DNA from: Desulfovermiculus halophilus DSM 18834
GTDB lineage: Bacteria > Desulfobacterota > Desulfovibrionia > Desulfovibrionales > Desulfothermaceae
NCBI RefSeq assembly: GCF_000620765.1
Contig: NZ_KK211185.1
Coordinates: 125,301 to 189,300 of the forward strand
Length of the DNA stretch: 64,000 nucleotides
Reading direction: 5' to 3'
Both the position numbers and the translations under genes were made by a program. Each line of letters starts with the position of its first letter. Positions within the stretch are counted from its first letter, which is position 1. A model generated the notes under the pieces. That model did no database searches. It was given only the letters and a program-made list of their open reading frames with translations, and was not told where the DNA came from. Shown piece after piece: positions 28,372 to 36,513 of this stretch.

Positions 28372-28552
28372 GTGCCCCCCGGAAGAATGTACAATGACGT
28401 CAGAGCGGCCTGGACGTCAAGGTGTCCCCAAAGTGGAAGGATTTGAAATTTCGTCTTCTCCATGGCAATGTTGCCTCCAACAGAATGGATGGGAGTGCGG
28501 GGCGATTTCCGCCCCGGCCGCATTGGTTCCGGAAACACAAGGAGAAACGCGT

Positions 28553-29344
28553 ATGGCTTATCAGAACATAGGGCTGGAGATCCAGGACGGAGTGGCGGTG
28601 GTGACCATTAACCGCCCCAAGGTGCTCAACGCCTTGAGCCCGGATACCTTGAAGGAGCTGGGGCAGGCCGTGGCAGAGATCCGCAGTACCGAGGAGGCCC
28701 GGGTCATGGTGATTACCGGAGCCGGAGACAAGGCCTTTGTGGCCGGTGCAGACATATCCGAGTTCCCCAAGATGAACGCCCTGGAAGCCAAGCATTTTGC
28801 CGAAGAAGGACAAAAGGTCTTCTTTGCCCTGGAAGAGCTGCCCATTCCGGTCATAGCCTGCGTGAACGGCTTTGCCCTGGGCGGAGGCTGTGAAATGGCC
28901 ATGAGTTGCGATTTCATCTATGCTTCCGATCAGGCCAAGTTCGGGCAGCCGGAGATCAATCTGGGTATCATTCCAGGATTCGGGGGAACCCAGCGCCTGT
29001 CCAGACTGGTGGGCAGGGCCAAGGCGAAAGAGCTGTGCATGACCGGGGATCAGATCTCGGCCCAGGAGGCCAAGGATCTCGGTCTCGTGGCCCGGGTGTT
29101 TCCCCACGACGAGCTCAAGGATTCCGTAATGAAGACGGCCAAAAAAATGGCTTCCAAGGGCAGAGTCGCCCTGCGGGCCGTCAAGCAGGTCGTTGACCGG
29201 GGCGTGGAGGTGGACCTGAAGACAGGCTGCGCCTTTGAGGCCGAGGCATTCGCCACCAGCTTCGTCAGCCAGGACGCCAAGGAGGGAGCGACTGCCTTTT
29301 TGGAGAAGCGGAAGCCAGAGTTCAAAGGGACCTTCACCAGTTGA
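28553..29344 (+). CDS. Enoyl-CoA hydratase / 3-hydroxybutyryl-CoA dehydratase (crotonase)
   Basis: A 263-residue crotonase that hydrates enoyl-CoA or dehydrates 3-hydroxyacyl-CoA. The two oxyanion-hole regions are AFVAGADISEF and ALGGGCEMAMSCDF. Both catalytic glutamates of the crotonase type are at the expected places (Glu in GGGCEMAMSCD and in FGQPEINLGIIPGFGGTQR). AAGGAG precedes ATG 28553 by 8 bases. The frame is open upstream to 28394, but that part has no family similarity. The gene stands alone and is flanked by inverted copies of families B and C (28231-28371 and 29371-29739), which is unusual. Its pathway, short-chain fatty-acid or aromatic acid metabolism, is inferred. Confidence 0.92.
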   Translation: MAYQNIGLEIQDGVAVVTINRPKVLNALSPDTLKELGQAVAEIRSTEEARVMVITGAGDKAFVAGADISEFPKMNALEAKHFAEEGQKVFFALEELPIPVIACVNGFALGGGCEMAMSCDFIYASDQAKFGQPEINLGIIPGFGGTQRLSRLVGRAKAKELCMTGDQISAQEAKDLGLVARVFPHDELKDSVMKTAKKMASKGRVALRAVKQVVDRGVEVDLKTGCAFEAEAFATSFVSQDAKEGATAFLEKRKPEFKGTFTS

Positions 29345-29370
29345 GAAACAGGGGTCTTTTCTATTACCCC

Positions 29371-29478
29371 ACATGCCTGCCAAGGCGCAGGCAGGCTTGC
29401 GCTGACGAAGCATGCAAACGATTTCGATACCGATTTCGATATCGACTGGGAGTGATTATCCAACCGGATCCTGATAAC
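29371..29478. repeat. Family C repeat, copy 1
   Basis: Begins ACATGCCTGCCAAGGCGCAG, continues through a GCTGACGAAGCATGCAAACG block and the CGATTTCGATACCGAT tract, and ends at CCTGATAAC. It is interrupted there by element D. The C tail resumes at 29628 as AACTATTAACTCATAACAG. Confidence 0.7.
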
Positions 29479-29627
29479 GCCCCGCGGATCAGGAGCGAGG
29501 CCGGAGGCAAACGCAGTTTGCCGCAGGCCGAGACTGCTGGATCCGCTGGTTGTGAGGCGCTTTGCGCCGAGCATCCAGCGGATCTTATCCGCGGGGCGTT
29601 GTTGCCGGGCGCAAAGCGTCCGGCAAC
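29476..29627. repeat. Element D: nested palindrome inserted in a family C repeat
   Basis: Perfect 14-base arms AACGCCCCGCGGAT (29476-29489) and ATCCGCGGGGCGTT (29587-29600) enclose smaller hairpins, and another stem follows at 29602-29626. The intact counterpart at 52985-53010 reads GATAACTATTAAC without this segment, so D was inserted after GATAAC, with AAC repeated at the far side. Confidence 0.7.
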
Positions 29628-29646
29628 AACTATTAACTCATAACAG

Positions 29647-29739
29647 TTTTTCGGCTCTTGGACCCAGAAAGTGGAATTGCATACAGAAGAGATGGCAAAC
29701 TCCAAAAATCCACAAGCTACGTCGAAGAACCAGTTTTTC
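29647..29739. repeat. Family B repeat, copy 4 (inverted)
   Basis: TCGGCTCTTGGAC at the left and GTCGAAGAACCAGTTTTTC at the right are imperfect inverted ends. The orientation is opposite to the copy at 28231-28325, so the pair brackets the first crotonase gene. Confidence 0.7.
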
Positions 29740-29778
29740 ATACACATGACTGCCGACCTGGCGCGCCATTATTGGAAC

Positions 29779-29826
29779 ACCCGGACCCTGCGTGGTTGAA
29801 CGCCACGCAGGGTCCGGGTATTTTCT
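29779..29826 (+). terminator. Strong hairpin with T-rich tail upstream of the second crotonase gene
   Basis: A perfect 17-bp stem (29779-29795 with 29803-29819) with a 7-base loop is followed by ATTTTCTC. It lies about 60 bases before the next start codon, so it could be a terminator of the upstream region or an attenuator in the leader. Confidence 0.5.
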
Positions 29827-29888
29827 CTCGGTGCTTACCGTTCGGACAGTAGGCTCATGTACATCCCATGCGGAATATCGGAGGACCA

Positions 29889-30668
29889 ATGCAACTGCAG
29901 ACGTGTCGGTATGAACATCCAGGTTCTGGCCTGGGTCTGATCACTTTGGATCGGCCCAAGGAGTACAATGCGATCAACAAAACCATGACCCGGGAATTGG
30001 AGCAGGTCCTGAATCAGGCGGCCAAGGACGACCGGGTGCGGGTTCTGGTCCTGACCGGAAGCGGCCCTGCGTTTTGTGCCGGGGGCGACCTCGCCTGGCT
30101 GATGGAGGCCGATGACCAGCCCAAGAAACGGGAGATTGTGGATCTGGCCGGGGGCCTGATCGAAAAGCTCTGGCATTTTGAAAAGCCGGTTCTGGCCGGA
30201 GTAAACGGAGTAGCCGCCGGAGCCGGAACCGCCCTGGTCCTGGCCTGTGACATGAGCATTGCTGCCGAGTCGGCCAGATTCGCCCCCAATTTTGTGAACA
30301 TCGCTGCTGTTCCGGACAGCGCTGCGTCCTGGCTGCTGCCCCGGGTGGTGGGCATGCACCGGGCCATGGAGCTGATGCTATCCGGCCGTACCCTGTCGGC
30401 TTCCCAGGCTTATGAGCTGGGACTCTTTACCTCTGTCGTTCCGGACACGGAGTTCCAGGACCAGGTTCGGGAAATGGCCGGGAGGCTGGCCGGGGGCCCG
30501 CAGGGCGCGATCAGGTCCATAAAGGCCCTGCTCAAGGCCAGCGCGGACAACGATCTGAGCCGGCACCTTGAAGAAGAAGCCGTGCGTCAGGTCCGGGCCT
30601 GGTCTGATCCGGACTTTGCCGAAGGCGTGCAGGCCTTTGTGCACAAGCGCACGCCCCGTTTCGCCTGA
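29889..30668 (+). CDS. Enoyl-CoA hydratase/isomerase family protein
   Basis: A second crotonase-fold protein of 259 residues, only distantly like the first. It has LITLDRPKEYNAINKTMTREL, AFCAGGDLAWL for the first oxyanion site and VAAGAGTALVLACDM for the second. The first catalytic glutamate of hydratases is replaced (GAGTALVLACD), and the second position reads APNFVNIAAVPDSAAS, so simple hydratase activity is unlikely; isomerase, hydrolase or another crotonase reaction fits better. GGAGG lies 4 bases before ATG 29889; an upstream ATG at 29868 is in frame. It converges on the MBL hydrolase gene. Function beyond the fold is not assigned. Confidence 0.85.
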   Translation: MQLQTCRYEHPGSGLGLITLDRPKEYNAINKTMTRELEQVLNQAAKDDRVRVLVLTGSGPAFCAGGDLAWLMEADDQPKKREIVDLAGGLIEKLWHFEKPVLAGVNGVAAGAGTALVLACDMSIAAESARFAPNFVNIAAVPDSAASWLLPRVVGMHRAMELMLSGRTLSASQAYELGLFTSVVPDTEFQDQVREMAGRLAGGPQGAIRSIKALLKASADNDLSRHLEEEAVRQVRAWSDPDFAEGVQAFVHKRTPRFA

Positions 30669-30705
30669 TGGCCGAGCACCAAGGTAAAGACAGAGCCTCT
30701 GGCCC

Positions 30706-31683
30706 TCATGTGCAGGAGGCCGGGCTCCATATCTGGTGCGGTCCGGACCTGGTTTTGTGAATCTCGCCCCGGGATTCCAAATAGCTCAAGTGAGCAAGGG
30801 CCTCGCCGGTTGCAAACCACTTTTGGGCCAGGGGAAACTTGTTCCAGTCCGTGGTGTCCAAATCCCAGGTCATGCCGGAGGCTATATCGAAGCCGTGCCC
30901 CGGCTGGTCCCAAACGATCCGCCTGACCTCCTCCAGGCGCTGCACATGGTGCTCCCTGATCTCCCGGATCCGGCGTCTATGGTCTGAAAACAACCGTCTA
31001 TGCCCGGGCAGAACCAGGGAAACCTCCAGGTCCTGCAGGCGATCCAGACTGTGCATGTAGTGGCTCAAGGGATCCTCCCCCGGCACCCATTGGGAGATGT
31101 TGGGGGTGATTTCCTCCAGCAGCGTGTCTCCGGCAAAGAGCAGCTTGCGGTCCGGCTCGTAGAAGCAGAGGTGGCCCCTGGTGTGCCCTGGAGTGAGCAG
31201 GCAGTGCAGGGTGAGCCCGTTATATTCGATCCTGTCTCCTTCCCCCAGGGCTTGAATCTCAACCGGACCCTGGGGCCGGTACTTGAATCCGGGATGGGCG
31301 TCCACTGCCTGGCTCAGCTGGTCGCCGGGCAGTCCGTTGAGCAGGGCAAAGCGCTGTATGGTCTCCAGGTCCAAAGGCCGGGTGATCACCTCCGCGTCCG
31401 GAGGACTCATGTATATCCCTGCCCCCTGGGCATACAGCCTGGGGACCAGCCCGCTGTGGTCGGAATGCATATGGGTGACCAGGACATCCAGTCTGGAGAT
31501 ATCTATCTCCAGTTCCTGCAGCCCCTGGTTCAGCGCCGTCCAGCACGAATCACGGTTCAGGCCGGTGTCGATCAGGCAGCTGCGCTCTGTTCCGTACAGG
31601 ACGTAGGCATTGAGATACTTCAGGGGGTTGTTGGGCATGGGCACAGTGATCCGGTACACTGGGTCCTGAACCTTCTCGATCAT
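30706..31683 (-). CDS. MBL-fold metallohydrolase
   Basis: A 325-residue metallo-beta-lactamase-fold hydrolase. Metal ligands are visible in VTHMHSDHSG (His-x-His-x-Asp-His), in TPGHTRGH and in FAGDTLLEEITP, then LPGHRR. The C-terminal third, after about residue 220, resembles the winged-helix-like tail found in LACTB2/RNase Z-like and lipid-hydrolysing members (EIREHHVQRLEEV). The substrate is unknown. Its ATG overlaps the dinB stop by four bases, so it is coupled to the DNA polymerase IV gene, an arrangement without an obvious functional reason. Confidence 0.85.
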   Translation of the reverse strand: MIEKVQDPVYRITVPMPNNPLKYLNAYVLYGTERSCLIDTGLNRDSCWTALNQGLQELEIDISRLDVLVTHMHSDHSGLVPRLYAQGAGIYMSPPDAEVITRPLDLETIQRFALLNGLPGDQLSQAVDAHPGFKYRPQGPVEIQALGEGDRIEYNGLTLHCLLTPGHTRGHLCFYEPDRKLLFAGDTLLEEITPNISQWVPGEDPLSHYMHSLDRLQDLEVSLVLPGHRRLFSDHRRRIREIREHHVQRLEEVRRIVWDQPGHGFDIASGMTWDLDTTDWNKFPLAQKWFATGEALAHLSYLESRGEIHKTRSGPHQIWSPASCT

Positions 31684-32879
31684 TTTGTCTCCTTTGGCTC
31701 TGACGGTTCGCGGGTCTGCAGGCTGAGCACAGCCCCTCGGACCAGGGCCCGGTTCCCGAATTTGGCCGTGATAGTATCCACCGCCTGGTCCAGGTTCCGG
31801 TCCCGGGGGGAGTTCTGCTCCGGAAACAGGGAGAGCTGGGACTGTCTGGCCTGGAACTGGGAAACGCTGACCCCGCAGAGGCGCACGGATTTGGAAAGGC
31901 GCATCTCATCCAGCAGGCCGCAGACGGTTCGGTAGATGACCTGGGTGCAATCCGTGGGTTGGGCCAGGGTCCGGTTGCGGGTAACGGTTTGGAAGTCATT
32001 GAACTTGATCTTCAGGGTTACTGTCCTTCCCCGGCTCTTGATTTTCCGCAGAGAGCGGCCGACCTCTTCGCTTTGTTCCAGCAGCCAGGTCTTGATCGTC
32101 TCCCGATCCGCCGTATCCCGGGCAAAGGTGTCCTCGGCTCCGCAGGATTTTGCTTTCCGTCTGGGTACGACCTGTCCGTCATCCTGGCCCTGGGCCAGAT
32201 AAAACAGTGCCCGCCCCCGCTTTCCCCATTTGGCTTCCCAGAACTCCAGGGAAAACTGACTGATCTGGCCGCAGGTCGAAATGCCCAGTTCATGCAGCCG
32301 GGCAACTGTTTTGGCTCCTACGCCGGGCAGCTTGGAAACAGGGAGGGAGGCCATGAACTCCGGGACCGAGGCCGGAGGAATGACCCGCAGGCCATCCGGC
32401 TTGTCCAGGTCTGAGCCGATCTTGGCCAGGAACTTGTTCGGGGCCAGGCCGATGGAACAGGTCAGTTCATGCTGGTGGAAGATGCGGTCTTTGATGCTTC
32501 GGGCAATGTCTTCAGCCGGGCCCAGGAGTCGTTCGCAGCCGGTGAGGTCCATATAGGCCTCGTCGATGGAGGCCTTTTCCACGACCGGGGAGCAGTCCTG
32601 GAGGATGGCCATGATCTGGCGGGAGATCTGGGCGTATCGCCGTCTGCGGCCGGAAAGAAAGATCCCGTGGGGGCACAGGTTGCGGGCCGTGGCCATGGGC
32701 ATGGCCGAGTGTATGCCGTACGGTCTGGCCTCGTAGGAAGCAGTGGAGACCACGCCCCGATCGGAGAGGCCACCGATTATGACCGGCTTCCCCCGCAGGC
32801 TGGGTTGGTCCACCTGTTCCACAGACGCAAAGAAGGCGTCCATGTCCAGGTGGAGGATGATCCTTTGAGCAGTATTCAT
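31680..32879 (-). CDS. dinB: DNA polymerase IV
   Basis: A Y-family translesion polymerase of 399 residues. The catalytic blocks are LHLDMDAFFASVEQ at the N-terminus, YEARPYGIHSAMP and KASIDEAYMDLTG. The thumb has helix-hairpin-helix features (KLPGVGAKTVARLHELGI), and the little-finger domain follows. The extreme C-terminus does not show a clear QxxLF beta-clamp motif; SQLSLFPEQ at about residue 352-360 is the likely clamp-binding element. ATG 32879 is used because MNTAQRIILHLDMD is a standard start. No LexA box was recognised upstream. Confidence 0.95.
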   Translation of the reverse strand: MNTAQRIILHLDMDAFFASVEQVDQPSLRGKPVIIGGLSDRGVVSTASYEARPYGIHSAMPMATARNLCPHGIFLSGRRRRYAQISRQIMAILQDCSPVVEKASIDEAYMDLTGCERLLGPAEDIARSIKDRIFHQHELTCSIGLAPNKFLAKIGSDLDKPDGLRVIPPASVPEFMASLPVSKLPGVGAKTVARLHELGISTCGQISQFSLEFWEAKWGKRGRALFYLAQGQDDGQVVPRRKAKSCGAEDTFARDTADRETIKTWLLEQSEEVGRSLRKIKSRGRTVTLKIKFNDFQTVTRNRTLAQPTDCTQVIYRTVCGLLDEMRLSKSVRLCGVSVSQFQARQSQLSLFPEQNSPRDRNLDQAVDTITAKFGNRALVRGAVLSLQTREPSEPKETK

Positions 32880-33079
32880 GAGATGTCGGGATGCATTGTG
32901 ATACAAAAGGCACAGGTTAATGCGGACCTACCCGGGAGTCAAAATCCGAAAGCTCTGAGCCCCGATCTACATTGTATCCGCCATATGCGGCGCATCGTCA
33001 AGCATTCGGCAGTGGTCTCGACTTCTTGACATGCCGGTCAGGGGCGGTCATTTTGGGTTGCCTTTGGTTTGTGCTCTTG

Positions 33080-33160
33080 TCAGAGGACAGAAGACAGAGA
33101 TCAGAAGACAGAGGTCAGAGATCAGAGGTCAGAGATCAGAGGGCAGAAGTCAGAGGTCGG
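33080..33160. repeat. Degenerate 7-base tandem repeat before msbA
   Basis: About eleven imperfect units of the type CAGAGRT/CAGAAGA follow one another (for example AGGTCAGAGATCAGAGGTCA). If translated it would give low-complexity Arg/Gln/Ser/Glu peptides; no ribosome site supports this. The rest of the 32880-33184 gap shows nothing recognisable. Confidence 0.8.
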
Positions 33161-33184
33161 TAAAAAACAAGGCGTAGAATCACG

Positions 33185-34948
33185 ATGGGACTTGGAGCAA
33201 AATTTCACCTTCGCCCCAGACACAAGCGCATTTTGGCCTATGTCCGGGAAAGCTGGGGCAAGCTGGCCCTGGCCATGCTCTGTATGCTTGTGGTCTCGGC
33301 AACAACGTCCGGGACGGCCTTTATCGTCAAGCCGATCCTGGATGACATCTTCATGAAGCAAAATGAGCGCATGCTTTTGCTCATGCCCATTCTTGTCCTC
33401 CTCATTTACGTCTTTCGCGGCGTGGCCATGTTCGGCCAGGAATACCTCATGCAATACGTGGGGGAAAACATCATCAAGCAGCTGCGCGAAGACCTGTACG
33501 CCAAGATTTCCGACCTGTCCCTGTCCTTTTTTCAGCAGCAGAAGACCGGGGTTCTCATGTCCCGGATCACCAACGATGTGAACATCATCAAGACCATGGT
33601 GTCCACCGCGGTCACCGGGGCCCTGCGGGACGTATTTACCATTGTCGGTCTGGTCTTCGTTATCTTTTACCGGGACTGGCAACTGGCCCTGATCGCCATG
33701 GTGGTCCTGCCGGTGGCCTTTTTCCCCATCTACGAGTTCGGACGCCGGATTCGGCGCTTCAGCACCAGGAGCCAGGAATCCATGGCCGACTTGAATGCGT
33801 TTCTGCACGAGACCTTTGCCGGAAACAAGATCGTCAAGGCCTTCGGCATGGAGCCCCAGGAAAAGGCCCGTTTCTTGAACAAGAATCAGAAATACTATCG
33901 GTATGAGATAAAGACCTACCGGATTAAGGCCTTGAGTTCTCCGATCATGGAGTTCCTCGGAGGCATCGGCATGGCCCTGGTCATTTGGTACGGCGGATAT
34001 GGGGTCATTCACGGGGACTCCACTCCGGGGACCTTTTTTTCCTTTATGACCGCTGTGATGATGATGTACGCTCCGATCAAAAAACTGAGCAAGTTGAACA
34101 ACGCAGTCCAGCGGGGCATGGCCGCAGCCGACCGGGTATTCGACATCCTGGAGACCAAATCGGAGATCGTGGAGCCGAGGGATCCCGTGCCCATGCCTCC
34201 GCCTCCGCACACCGTATTTTTTGATCATGTCGGGTTTGCCTACGCCGGGAATACATCTGTCCTGCAGGATATCTGTCTTCAGGTCCAGCCCGGGGAACGG
34301 CTGGGGATCGTGGGGACCAGCGGGGGAGGCAAAACCAGCCTGGTGAATTTGATCCCCAGGTTCTACGATCCAACGTCCGGGACCGTCAGAATCGACGGGA
34401 TCGATATCCGCAGCTTTGCTGTCTCTGAGCTTCGAAGCCGGATCGGGGTGGTCACCCAGGAACCGATTCTGTTCAACGATACAGTGAGGGCCAACATAGC
34501 CTACGGAACAGACAACCCCACCCAGGAGCAGATCCTGGATGCAGCAAGGTCAGCCTACCTGTACGATTTCATCCACAGCCTTCCTGACGGCCTGGACACG
34601 GTCATTGGTGAGCTCGGGGGGCGTCTGTCCGGAGGGGAAAAGCAGCGGATGTGCATAGCCCGCGCTCTGTTGAAGGATGCCCCGATTCTTATCCTGGACG
34701 AAGCGACATCCGCTCTGGATGCCGAAGCCGAGCAGCTGGTACAGAAGGCTTTGGAGAACCTGATGCAGGGCAGGACATCATTCGTCATTGCCCACAGACT
34801 GTCCACGGTCATCGATGCGGACCGGATCATTGTTCTGTCCGGAGGCAGGATCGTGGAGCAGGGCAGCCACGCCTCCCTGATGGCCGCGGGAGGGGAGTAT
34901 TACCGGCTGTATTCCAAGCAGTTTTCCTCCCGGTCCGCCAGCTCCTGA
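33185..34948 (+). CDS. msbA: Lipid A/phospholipid ABC exporter, MsbA family
   Basis: A half-size ABC exporter of 587 residues; as a homodimer it would flip lipid A core across the inner membrane. The first 330 residues hold six transmembrane helices; the nucleotide-binding domain has Walker A GTSGGGKTS (near residue 378), Q-loop VTQEPILF, signature LSGGEKQRMCIARALL, Walker B LILDEATSALD and the H-loop IAHRLS. The family match is strong, but related multidrug exporters differ little in motifs. kdsD in the same window supports an LPS role. The last 49 bases overlap tail to tail with the opposite-strand pseudokinase-like gene. Confidence 0.9.
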   Translation: MGLGAKFHLRPRHKRILAYVRESWGKLALAMLCMLVVSATTSGTAFIVKPILDDIFMKQNERMLLLMPILVLLIYVFRGVAMFGQEYLMQYVGENIIKQLREDLYAKISDLSLSFFQQQKTGVLMSRITNDVNIIKTMVSTAVTGALRDVFTIVGLVFVIFYRDWQLALIAMVVLPVAFFPIYEFGRRIRRFSTRSQESMADLNAFLHETFAGNKIVKAFGMEPQEKARFLNKNQKYYRYEIKTYRIKALSSPIMEFLGGIGMALVIWYGGYGVIHGDSTPGTFFSFMTAVMMMYAPIKKLSKLNNAVQRGMAAADRVFDILETKSEIVEPRDPVPMPPPPHTVFFDHVGFAYAGNTSVLQDICLQVQPGERLGIVGTSGGGKTSLVNLIPRFYDPTSGTVRIDGIDIRSFAVSELRSRIGVVTQEPILFNDTVRANIAYGTDNPTQEQILDAARSAYLYDFIHSLPDGLDTVIGELGGRLSGGEKQRMCIARALLKDAPILILDEATSALDAEAEQLVQKALENLMQGRTSFVIAHRLSTVIDADRIIVLSGGRIVEQGSHASLMAAGGEYYRLYSKQFSSRSASS

Positions 34949-36450
34949 AAAAAGGCCCGGGCGATGCACTGCCCGGCAACCGCAGCGGTAAAGCCGATAA
35001 GCTCAGGAGCTGAAATCCGGCTGTTGAACTCTCCCAAATGGGGGCCGGTGACCAGAGTGATATCCTGTTCACCCGGGGCACAATCCATGTCTGGGGCCAG
35101 GGCCTTGGATCTGAGCAGGGCGGTGAATTCCTGCCCGGTGTATTGCAGCTGATCCCGGGCCCTGAGCACCTCGGTCATATGCCGGTCCACTCCCAGGGGC
35201 TCTATCAGCGCCTTGGCCGTCTCATCGCAGTCCAAGGTTTCCGCATCCAGGGGAGCGCCCAGAAATCCCGCCGAATATTCCCGCACAATGGTCTTGAGCA
35301 ATTGTGTAAAGGCCTGGGGATCAAAAAGATGCCTGGCATCCACTGGTTCCCTGTCCGGGGTCAGCCCCATACAGGTCGGGTCCTGGAGCCGGAACCAGCT
35401 CCCGGCCGCCAAAATGAGACTGAGGATCTGGGTCCCCAGGTGGTGAAAGAGATGCCGGGAGCTGCCGGACCAGGGCTGCAGATGCTCGAAATCGCGCAGT
35501 CCGGAGAGGCCGAAGTTCGGATACAGACAGGATGCGAACCACCGGTCCAGGCGTCCTCCCCTGGTCCAGACATACACCCCCTGGTCGTCCCGGCGTCCGG
35601 ACTGAGTCCGGTTGTGAAACAGGGGAATGGGGGCTGTATGTACAATCCCCCGCCTGCTCAGCTGCCCGAATCCCCTGGCTGCCTTGGCCAGTACTCGGTC
35701 AAAGCAGGTAAAGTCCAGGTTGCGTTCAGGGGCCGGGTCCAAAGCATAGGTGAAGTAGGCCGGGGTGGTCAGATAGGGCAGGCAATATGGTGCATCCGGG
35801 AGTGATTCACCGCCCGAGGCTGTGATCCGTGAGGTGCGCTGGATCCGCAAGCAGCCCCGCAGGGGAACCGGGATGTGCTGATCCGGCAGGAGGTCCTTGT
35901 CTGCGCCCAGATACTGCATCCACCAAGCCTCATTGGCCAGATCATAGCCCTGGCCCTCTGTCCGGGCCATTTTGAGAACCAGGATCCGGCCGGGAAGGGC
36001 CGGGTCGGTGCACACCAGGCTGCGGCCGGCCCGGGTAATCCTTGGCTCGGACATGCCCGCCCGGCTGATCAGAGAATGAATATCCCGTGGAGGGCCGTCT
36101 TCCAGGTCCAGAGCGGGCTGCTGCGGGGGAGTGATGCTCAGGGGCAGGCTCCCCAAGGCCTGGGCCGCGGCCAGGGTGGTCGATCCGGTACTCGTGGCGG
36201 CGAATGCATGCAGGGTTTCCCAGGCCCGGGAACGCAAATGTCCGGGTGAGCTGCGGGATACGAAGCCGCTCAAGGCAGTGGCTGCTTCCAGGTACAGGAA
36301 GTGGGCGCAGGTCTGCCGATTGTGGGTGGGATCAGAGAGGACCCGGTGCAGGAGGTCGATGTCTTCCAAACCGGCCTGTTCCGGCTGTTGAGCGAGCTTT
36401 TGAGCTGTGGAGCGGACAGTCAGGTATTGGGCGGTAAAGGATGGGGGCAT
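34900..36450 (-). CDS. Probable SidJ-like pseudokinase
   Basis: A 516-residue protein without a conventional kinase signature. The first 110 residues are helical and HEAT-like. After them come a beta3-like strand RILVLKMAR with Lys160, and LANEAWWMQYL with Glu174, exactly 14 residues later, the same spacing I recall for the Lys367/Glu381 pair of Legionella SidJ, a kinase-fold protein glutamylase. A catalytic-loop-like segment RRGIVHTAPIPLFHN (His271, Asn280) is followed by Asp288, 8 residues after the Asn, again as recalled for SidJ (Asn534/Asp542). A DFG motif is absent. The target and activity are unknown; a SidJ-like AMPylation/glutamylation activity is inference. It overlaps msbA by 49 bases at the 3' ends and has no clear ribosome site. 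Confidence 0.55.
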   Translation of the reverse strand: MPPSFTAQYLTVRSTAQKLAQQPEQAGLEDIDLLHRVLSDPTHNRQTCAHFLYLEAATALSGFVSRSSPGHLRSRAWETLHAFAATSTGSTTLAAAQALGSLPLSITPPQQPALDLEDGPPRDIHSLISRAGMSEPRITRAGRSLVCTDPALPGRILVLKMARTEGQGYDLANEAWWMQYLGADKDLLPDQHIPVPLRGCLRIQRTSRITASGGESLPDAPYCLPYLTTPAYFTYALDPAPERNLDFTCFDRVLAKAARGFGQLSRRGIVHTAPIPLFHNRTQSGRRDDQGVYVWTRGGRLDRWFASCLYPNFGLSGLRDFEHLQPWSGSSRHLFHHLGTQILSLILAAGSWFRLQDPTCMGLTPDREPVDARHLFDPQAFTQLLKTIVREYSAGFLGAPLDAETLDCDETAKALIEPLGVDRHMTEVLRARDQLQYTGQEFTALLRSKALAPDMDCAPGEQDITLVTGPHLGEFNSRISAPELIGFTAAVAGQCIARAFFQELADREENCLEYSR

Positions 36451-36513
36451 TGGACAGGATGAATATGTTCAGAAAATCGTTTCCTCGACCCAGGAAATGC
36501 AATTACAAATCGG

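Noticed and set aside
33069..33356. Tandem repeat considered as coding for an Arg/Gln/Ser/Glu repeat peptide
   Set aside because: No ribosome site, and the frame runs into msbA out of phase. Treated as a non-coding tandem repeat.
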